From Pseudomonas fildesensis (lineage in GTDB: Bacteria; Pseudomonadota; Gammaproteobacteria; Pseudomonadales; Pseudomonadaceae), in NCBI RefSeq assembly GCF_001050345.1, contig NZ_LFMW01000005.1, positions 62,001-126,000 on the forward strand: a stretch of 64,000 bases of DNA, written 5' to 3'. The first letter of the stretch is position 1. Each line of letters starts with the position of its first letter. This document shows, piece by piece, positions 57,368 through 64,000 of this stretch. The notes beneath the pieces were generated by a model. The model was not told where the DNA came from. It saw nothing but the letters and a program-made list of their open reading frames with translations, and did no database searches. The translations under genes were made by a program, and so were the position numbers.

Positions 57368-57787
57368 ATGTCTTCCTTGCTACGCGCCACCCTGATCACC
57401 CTGGCCCTGCTGACCACCGCCGGTTGCACCAGCAAACCGGTGCTCAACACCCAGCACGACCTGCCGGCGAACGCCCAGGTCAGCGAAGAAAAAATCAAGC
57501 AGGTGATCGTCGCCGCCCTGCAAAAACGCGAATGGACCGTGCAACGCCTCAGCCCGCAACTAGTGCAGGCCGAGATCACCGTGCGTAATCAGTTCTACGC
57601 GGCAATCGACATTCGCTACACCCGCAACAGCTACGCCATCACCTACCGCGACAGCCGCGACCTGGGCTACAAGGACGGCAAGATCCATCGCAACTACAAC
57701 CGTTGGATCAACATGCTGGACCGGGATATTTTGGCGGGGTTGCGTAACTATGGGGTGAATGAAGCGAATACTTCGCCGCAGAATTGA
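57368..57787 (+). CDS. Small lipoprotein at the end of the pigment operon
   Basis: A 139-residue predicted lipoprotein (signal LLRATLITLALLTTAGC, lipobox cysteine about residue 19). The mature domain of about 120 residues includes AALQKREWTVQRL and a Tyr/Arg-rich strand pattern, seen in small lipoproteins of aryl polyene operons. Function unknown. GGAG lies nine bases before the ATG. A REPIN follows, so it is probably the last gene of the operon. Confidence 0.78.
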   Translation: MSSLLRATLITLALLTTAGCTSKPVLNTQHDLPANAQVSEEKIKQVIVAALQKREWTVQRLSPQLVQAEITVRNQFYAAIDIRYTRNSYAITYRDSRDLGYKDGKIHRNYNRWINMLDRDILAGLRNYGVNEANTSPQN

Positions 57788-57812
57788 AACCTTCCAAACT
57801 GATGCAGTACCT

Positions 57813-57945
57813 GTGGCGAGCGGGCTTGCCCCGCGTTGGGGGGCGAAGCCGCCCCAATAAACTCACCGCGTTGCTTCAGGCAGAATGGGGGTGTTTGGTT
57901 TTGGGGCGGCTTCGCCCCCCAACGCGGGGCAAGCCCGCTCGCCAC
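57813..57945. repeat. REPIN, GTGGCGAGCGGG type
   Basis: GTGGCGAGCGGGCTTGCCCC and its reverse complement ending at 57945, with inner GGGGCGGC palindromes. Degenerate half units (CTCGCCACAAG, CTCACCACAGG) trail to about 58000. Confidence 0.9.
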
Positions 57946-58001
57946 AAAAGCCCTGCTCGCCACAAGAATCAACTCACCACAGGGAGCTGGATCGCCACAG
58001 G

Positions 58002-58895
58002 TTATTGAACGGCCTTGCGCGTCAGCAGCTCCACAAACGCTTTCGCCATCGGCGTTTGCGCGCCTTTGCGCTGCACCAGCCATACCGCCGTCACCGCCTC
58101 CTGATCCAGCAAGGTGCGATACACCACGCCATCGATCCGTATGCGCTGGTAAGACGCCGGCAACACCGACACCCCCAACCCCGCCGCCACCAAACCGATA
58201 ATGGTCATCGCTTCCCCTGCTTCCTGGGCGAAGTGCGGGCTGAAGCCGGCATCGCGCGCCAGGTTGAGTAACTGCGCATACAAGCCGCTGCCGTAGCTGC
58301 GCGGGAAAAACACAAACGGTTCCTGCGCCAACTGCGCCAGGTGCAACCCGCGCTCGCTGCCCTGCACCAGCGGATGACCGGCGTTCAATACGGCCACCAA
58401 AGGTTCGCGCATCAACTCGACGACACTCAACGAATCCGGCAACGGCAGCGGGCGCATCAGACCGACCTGGATGGACTCGTCTACCAGCGATTCGGCCACC
58501 TGAGTGCTGCTCATTTCCTGCAAATGCAGATGCACCGCCGGGAAGGCCTGGCGAAAGGCAAAGATCGCCTGGGGGATGCTGGAATTGAACGGCGCGGAAG
58601 AAGTGAACCCTATCTTCAATTCCCCCAACTCCCCCAACTGCGCCCGCCGCGCCACATCCGCCGCCTTGTCGACCTGCGCCAACACCAAACGCGCCTCGTG
58701 CAGGAACAACCGGCCCGCCTCGCTCAGCTCGACCCGACGATTGGTCCGCTCAAACAAACGTGCTCCCACTTCATGCTCCAGCGCCTGGATCTGCTGGCTC
58801 AGCGGCGGTTGCGAGATGCCAAGCACCTTCGCCGCGCGACCAAAATGCAGCTCTTCGGCGACGGCGATGAAGTACCGCAGGTGACGTAATTCCAT
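58002..58895 (-). CDS. LysR-family transcriptional regulator
   Basis: A 297-residue LysR regulator with N-terminal winged helix (LRYFIAVAEELHFGRAAKVL, ISQPPLSQQIQALE) and a full effector domain. It is divergent from an MFS transporter gene with 124 bases between, the usual layout for a LysR protein controlling its neighbour. The effector is unknown. Confidence 0.92.
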   Translation of the reverse strand: MELRHLRYFIAVAEELHFGRAAKVLGISQPPLSQQIQALEHEVGARLFERTNRRVELSEAGRLFLHEARLVLAQVDKAADVARRAQLGELGELKIGFTSSAPFNSSIPQAIFAFRQAFPAVHLHLQEMSSTQVAESLVDESIQVGLMRPLPLPDSLSVVELMREPLVAVLNAGHPLVQGSERGLHLAQLAQEPFVFFPRSYGSGLYAQLLNLARDAGFSPHFAQEAGEAMTIIGLVAAGLGVSVLPASYQRIRIDGVVYRTLLDQEAVTAVWLVQRKGAQTPMAKAFVELLTRKAVQ

Positions 58896-58943
58896 GCAAG
58901 CCCCATTAGGTCGTAAAAGCTATCAAACAGGTCGAACAATATA

Positions 58944-58971
58944 TTGGAAAGAATCATTAGGCAGCTATATT
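58944..58971 (+). promoter_or_regulatory. Candidate sigma-70 promoter of the MFS gene
   Basis: TTGGAA (58944-58949), 16 bases, TATATT (58966-58971), 49 bases before the proposed GTG start. The surrounding AT-rich DNA (CAATATATTGG) is a possible LysR site. Both are by-eye calls. Confidence 0.42.
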
Positions 58972-59019
58972 CTTTTTTGCATTGCCGGTCCTGGCACGCT
59001 CTTCCTCCCCGAGGTCCCC

Positions 59020-60288
59020 GTGAAGTCTGCTGTCGCTCCATACGCTCAAGAAGTCCCGCCTACCGCCCTGGATGAGGTGGTAGCCCAGCTCAACGAGCAG
59101 TACATCGAAAAAGGCACGCCGATGTTCATGCGCACGGTGCTGGCGCTGTTCTCCGGCGGCTTCGCGACGTTTGCCCTGCTGTATTGCGTGCAACCGATGA
59201 TGCCCGCGCTGTCCCACGAATTTTCCATCAATGCCGCGCAAAGCAGCCTGATTCTCTCTGTAGCGACGGCGATGCTCGCGTTGGGCCTGTTGATCACCGG
59301 ACCGATTTCCGACACCTTGGGGCGCAAGCCAGTGATGGTCGCCGCGTTGTTCTGCGCCGCCCTCGCTACCATCGCGAGCGGCTTGATGCCTTCCTGGGAG
59401 GGCATCCTGCTGATGCGCGCATTGGTGGGCTTGTCACTGAGCGGCCTGGCCGCCGTGGCAATGACCTACCTGAGCGAAGAGATCCACCCGCAGCACATCG
59501 GCCTGGCCATGGGCCTCTACATCGGCGGTAACGCGATTGGCGGCATGAGCGGGCGCTTGATCATCGGCGTGCTGATTGATTTCGTCAGCTGGCACACCGC
59601 GATGCTGATCATCGGCGCCCTGGCGCTGATCGCGGCCACGGTGTTCTGGAAGATCCTCCCCGAGTCGCGCAACTTCCGCGCCAGCAGCCTCAAGCCGCGC
59701 AGCCTGATGGACGGCTTTGTCATGCACTTCAAGGACGCGGGCCTGCCGTGGCTGTTCCTCGAAGCCTTCCTGCTGATGGGCGCGTTCGTGACGATGTTCA
59801 ACTACATCGGCTACCGCTTGCTGGCCGACCCGTATGACCTGAGCCAGGCCGTTGTCGGCCTGCTGTCGCTGGTGTACCTCTCGGGCATCTACAGCTCGGC
59901 GAAAATCGGCTCCCTGGCCGACCGCCTCGGCCGCCGCCGCGTGTTGTGGGCCACCATCGTGCTGATGCTCGCGGGCATGGCCCTGACCTTGTTCACCCCG
60001 CTGTGGCTGGTGGTGCCGGGCATGTTGATCTTCACCTTCGGCTTCTTTGGCGCCCACTCGGTGGCCAGCAGCTGGATTGGCCGCCGCGCGGTCAAGGCCA
60101 AGGGGCAGGCGTCATCGCTGTATCTGTTTTGTTATTACGTGGGATCAAGTGTTGCCGGGACGGCGGGCGGGTTCTTCTGGCACTTCGCCGGGTGGAACGG
60201 GATTGGCGCGTTTATCGTCGCGTTGTTGATCGGCGCGCTGTTGGTAGCGTTGAAGCTGGCGAAGTTACCGCCGCTCAAAACGGCATGA
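59020..60288 (+). CDS. MFS transporter (YnfM-like)
   Basis: A 422-residue major facilitator with 12 predicted helices; the inter-helix motif ISDTLGRKPVM and GSLADRLGRRRV are the two copies of MFS motif A. It resembles the YnfM group of drug/metabolite exporters; substrate unknown. I propose the GTG at 59020 preceded by GAGG; the in-frame extension to 58894 crosses the promoter. It ends in a bidirectional terminator shared with hemE. Confidence 0.88.
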   Translation: MKSAVAPYAQEVPPTALDEVVAQLNEQYIEKGTPMFMRTVLALFSGGFATFALLYCVQPMMPALSHEFSINAAQSSLILSVATAMLALGLLITGPISDTLGRKPVMVAALFCAALATIASGLMPSWEGILLMRALVGLSLSGLAAVAMTYLSEEIHPQHIGLAMGLYIGGNAIGGMSGRLIIGVLIDFVSWHTAMLIIGALALIAATVFWKILPESRNFRASSLKPRSLMDGFVMHFKDAGLPWLFLEAFLLMGAFVTMFNYIGYRLLADPYDLSQAVVGLLSLVYLSGIYSSAKIGSLADRLGRRRVLWATIVLMLAGMALTLFTPLWLVVPGMLIFTFGFFGAHSVASSWIGRRAVKAKGQASSLYLFCYYVGSSVAGTAGGFFWHFAGWNGIGAFIVALLIGALLVALKLAKLPPLKTA

Positions 60289-60293
60289 CATAC

Positions 60294-60325
60294 AAAAACG
60301 CCCGGCATAAGCCGGGCGTTTTTTA
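60294..60325. terminator. Bidirectional terminator between MFS gene and hemE
   Basis: An 8-bp GC-rich stem (CGCCCGGC / GCCGGGCG) with ATAA loop, flanked by AAAAA on the left and TTTTTT on the right. It can end transcripts from both convergent genes. Confidence 0.92.
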
Positions 60326-60336
60326 TCGGGCAGCGA

Positions 60337-61404
60337 TCACTCGTGATACTGCGCCGACAACTCATGCACCGCCTGCAGGAACGCACCAGCGTGGTCCGGG
60401 TTCACTTCCGGCGTAATGCCATGACCCAGGTTGAAGACGTGCCCTGTGCCCTTGCCGTAGCTGGCCAGGATGCGGCCGACTTCGGTGCGGATCGCTTCCG
60501 GTTTGGCGTACAGCACGGTCGGGTCCATGTTGCCTTGCAGCGCAACCTGATTACCGACGCGACGGCGGGCATCGCCGAGGTCGCAGGTCCAGTCCAGGCC
60601 CAGTGCATCCGCACCGGCATCGGCGATGCTTTCCAGCCACAGGCCGCCACCCTTGGTGAACATGATGACCGGTACTTTGCGGCCTTCGTGTTCGCGGATC
60701 AGGCCGCTGACGATCTTGCGCATGTAGGCCAGGGAGAATTCCTGGTACGCCGCGGCCGACAGGTTGCCGCCCCAGGTATCGAAGATTTGCACGGCTTGTG
60801 CGCCGGCCATGATCTGGCCGTTGAGGTAGGAGGTGACCGACTGCGCCAGCTTGTCGAGCAACAGGTGCATGGCTTGCGGGTTGTCGTAGAGCATGGCCTT
60901 GGTCTTGCGGAAGTCTTTCGACGAGCCGCCTTCGACCATGTAGGTGGCCAGGGTCCAAGGGCTACCGGAGAAGCCGATCAGCGGCACGCGACCGTTAAGC
61001 TCGCGGCGGATGGTGCTGACGGCGTCCATCACGTAACCGAGGTCTTTGTGCGGATCGGGGATCGGCAGGGCTTCGATGTCGGCCAGGGTGCTGACGACTT
61101 TCTTGAAACGCGGGCCTTCGCCGGTCTCGAAGTACAGGCCTTGGCCCATGGCGTCAGGGATGGTCAGGATATCGGAGAAGAGGATGGCCGCATCCAGTTG
61201 TGGGTAGCGGTCCAGCGGTTGCATCGTGACTTCGCAGGCGAACTCCGGGTTCATGCACAGGCTCATGAAGTCGCCGGCGTGGGCGCGACTGGCGCGGTAT
61301 TCCGGCAGGTAGCGACCGGCTTGACGCATCATCCACACGGGCGTGACGTCTACGGGTTGCTTGAGCAGGGCACGAAGGAAACGGTCGTTCTTGAGGGCAG
61401 TCAT
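60337..61404 (-). CDS. hemE: Uroporphyrinogen decarboxylase
   Basis: A 355-residue enzyme converting uroporphyrinogen III to coproporphyrinogen III for heme. The signature [16 protein letters not shown] and the [17 protein letters not shown] block are intact and length is standard. It lies downstream of gltB-gltD on the same strand, the order I recall in Pseudomonas, with a terminator and a REPIN between. Confidence 0.96.
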   Translation of the reverse strand: MTALKNDRFLRALLKQPVDVTPVWMMRQAGRYLPEYRASRAHAGDFMSLCMNPEFACEVTMQPLDRYPQLDAAILFSDILTIPDAMGQGLYFETGEGPRFKKVVSTLADIEALPIPDPHKDLGYVMDAVSTIRRELNGRVPLIGFSGSPWTLATYMVEGGSSKDFRKTKAMLYDNPQAMHLLLDKLAQSVTSYLNGQIMAGAQAVQIFDTWGGNLSAAAYQEFSLAYMRKIVSGLIREHEGRKVPVIMFTKGGGLWLESIADAGADALGLDWTCDLGDARRRVGNQVALQGNMDPTVLYAKPEAIRTEVGRILASYGKGTGHVFNLGHGITPEVNPDHAGAFLQAVHELSAQYHE

Positions 61405-61450
61405 GTCGGCATCCGCAAAAAAAGTGCGGGCATTTTCTCAGAGCGCGACG

Positions 61451-61480
61451 CAAAAGGCACGGAGTGTGCCGTGCCTTTTG
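61451..61480 (-). terminator. Hairpin terminator after gltB-gltD
   Basis: A perfect 12-bp stem (CAAAAGGCACGG / CCGTGCCTTTTG) with a six-base loop, lying between gltD and hemE. Read leftward it ends in TTTTG. It would stop gltBD transcripts before hemE; the T run is short. Confidence 0.65.
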
Positions 61481-61505
61481 TCTATCGGGTCAATTTGTCG
61501 CGGCT

Positions 61506-61618
61506 GATCGTTCCCACGCTCTGCGTGGGAATGCATCCTGTGACGCTCGGCGTCACGCCCCTAGAAGCAGACGTGGAGCGCCCTGGGCGGCATGCCCACG
61601 CAGAGCGTGGGAACGATC
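61506..61618. repeat. REPIN, family B
   Basis: GATCGTTCCCACGCTCTGCG and its reverse complement ending at 61618, with inner GTGACGCTCGGCGTCAC palindrome. It ends seven bases before the gltD stop codon. Confidence 0.9.
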
Positions 61619-61624
61619 TATCGG

Positions 61625-63052
<1,428 letters not shown>

Positions 63053-63074
63053 TCATCAAATCTTCAGGCGCATA

Positions 63075-64000
63075 TCACTGCGGGTTGGCACGGATGCTGG
63101 AAAGCAACGATTTCAGGTTGGCAGCCTTGGGCTTGACCAGCCAGAAACGACGCAGGTAATCATCGAGGTTCTCGGCGAGGTTACGGCCCCATTCGCTGCC
63201 GGTCTCCTCAACGTACTCGTCCAGCACGTGCTGCAAGTGGTTCCGGTAGGATTCCATCGCTTCGCCGCTGATCCGCTGGATCTCGACCAACTCATGGTTG
63301 ACCTTGTCGACGAAGGTGTTGTCCTGGTCGAGCACGTAGGCGAAACCACCCGTCATGCCCGAACCGAAGTTGTAACCGGTCTTGCCCAATACCGCGACAA
63401 AGCCCCCGGTCATGTACTCGCAGCAGTGATCGCCAGTGCCTTCCACCACAGTGTGGGCCCCGGAGTTACGCACGGCGAAACGCTCACCGGCAGTACCGGC
63501 GGCGAACAGCTTGCCACCGGTGGCGCCGTACAGGCAGGTGTTGCCGATGATCGCGCTTTCCTGCGACTTGTAGACGCTGCCTACAGGCGGAACGATCACC
63601 AGCTTGCCGCCGGTCATGCCCTTGCCCACGTAGTCGTTGGCATCACCTTCCAGGTACATGTGCAGGCCACCGGCGTTCCACACGCCGAAGCTCTGGCCTG
63701 CAGTGCCTTTGAAGCGGAAGGTGATCGGCGCCTTGGCCATGCCTTGGTTGCCGTGCTTGCGCGCGATTTCGCCGGAGATGCGTGCGCCGATCGAACGGTC
63801 GCAGTTGCAGATATCCAAGGCGAATTCGCCACCGCTGGCGTCGTTGATCGAGGAGCCGGCCATGTCGACCATCTTCTCGGCCAGCAGGCCTTTGTCGAAC
63901 GGCGGGTTGCGCTCCACCTGGCAGAATTGTGGCTTGTCTGCCGGGATGTGATCGCTGCCCAACAGCGGCGTCAGGTCCAGGTGTTGTTGCTTGGCGGTCT
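63075..64000 (-). CDS. gltB: Glutamate synthase large subunit, C-terminal part (cut by window)
   Basis: The last 308 or so residues of GltB; the gene continues beyond the window's right end, so the start is missing. The visible part is the right-handed beta-helix domain with its glycine repeats ([60 protein letters not shown]). It forms the gltBD operon with the next gene. Confidence 0.94.
   Translation of the reverse strand, partial: TAKQQHLDLTPLLGSDHIPADKPQFCQVERNPPFDKGLLAEKMVDMAGSSINDASGGEFALDICNCDRSIGARISGEIARKHGNQGMAKAPITFRFKGTAGQSFGVWNAGGLHMYLEGDANDYVGKGMTGGKLVIVPPVGSVYKSQESAIIGNTCLYGATGGKLFAAGTAGERFAVRNSGAHTVVEGTGDHCCEYMTGGFVAVLGKTGYNFGSGMTGGFAYVLDQDNTFVDKVNHELVEIQRISGEAMESYRNHLQHVLDEYVEETGSEWGRNLAENLDDYLRRFWLVKPKAANLKSLLSSIRANPQ

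Overview
The window reads as chromosomal DNA of a Pseudomonas of the fluorescens group. It is GC-rich and densely coded. The gene order from 26 to 19730 (SUI1 protein, NUDIX, DUF2333, gcbA, a phosphate-type chemoreceptor, aroQ, accB, accC, prmA, DUF3426, dusB, fis, purH, purD, retS, MarC) is the order I recall around PA4840-PA4857 of P. aeruginosa. hemE-gltD-gltB at the right end also matches a conserved Pseudomonas block. Intergenic gaps carry two families of palindromic REP/REPIN repeats of the kind known from P. fluorescens.

Layout: (1) 1-19730 is core: translation factors, a diguanylate cyclase, a chemoreceptor, fatty-acid, purine and tRNA/ribosome-modification genes, and the biofilm/virulence switch kinase RetS. 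(2) 19727-20506 is an unrecognised protein. (3) 20744-27034 holds late aerobic cobalamin genes, cobG-H-I-J leftward and cobL-K rightward. (4) 27035-28676 is a repeat-rich accessory patch: a 359-bp tandem duplication made of a REPIN plus a small gene, a strongly structured leader, a 12-C tract and an orphan antitoxin. (5) 28774-33899 is a copper-uptake cluster (two DUF2946 proteins, PCu(A)C chaperone, OprC receptor, PepSY membrane protein) preceded by a perfect dyad at its likely promoter. (6) 34095-38696 is a single 1,533-residue protein made of seven diverged copies of a DUF4329-like unit. Only the first copy keeps a JAB/JAMM-like metal-site pattern, and 39-bp inverted repeats bracket the gene. 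(7) 39073-57787 is a ParA-like ATPase and an almost continuous, overlapping 19-gene operon for an aryl-polyene (xanthomonadin/flexirubin-like) pigment. (8) 58002-64000 returns to core: LysR/MFS pair, hemE and gltD-gltB (gltB cut by the window end).

How the genes work together: in the pigment operon an ammonia-lyase supplies an aryl acid. An acyl-activating enzyme fused to a dehydratase loads it on one of two carrier proteins. Two ketosynthases, a chain-length-factor-like protein, a ketoreductase and dehydratases build the polyene. Acyltransferases, a glycosyltransferase, a methyltransferase, a LolA-like carrier and an MMPL exporter attach and move it to the outer membrane. One flavoprotein in the operon carries the fingerprint of flavin-dependent halogenases, so the pigment may be halogenated.

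The most noteworthy signals are the seven-repeat DUF4329-like protein, the halogenase-like enzyme in the polyene operon, a REPIN translated in frame inside the LolA-like gene, and the structured leader of the small duplicated gene. No tRNA, rRNA, CRISPR array or complete insertion sequence was seen.
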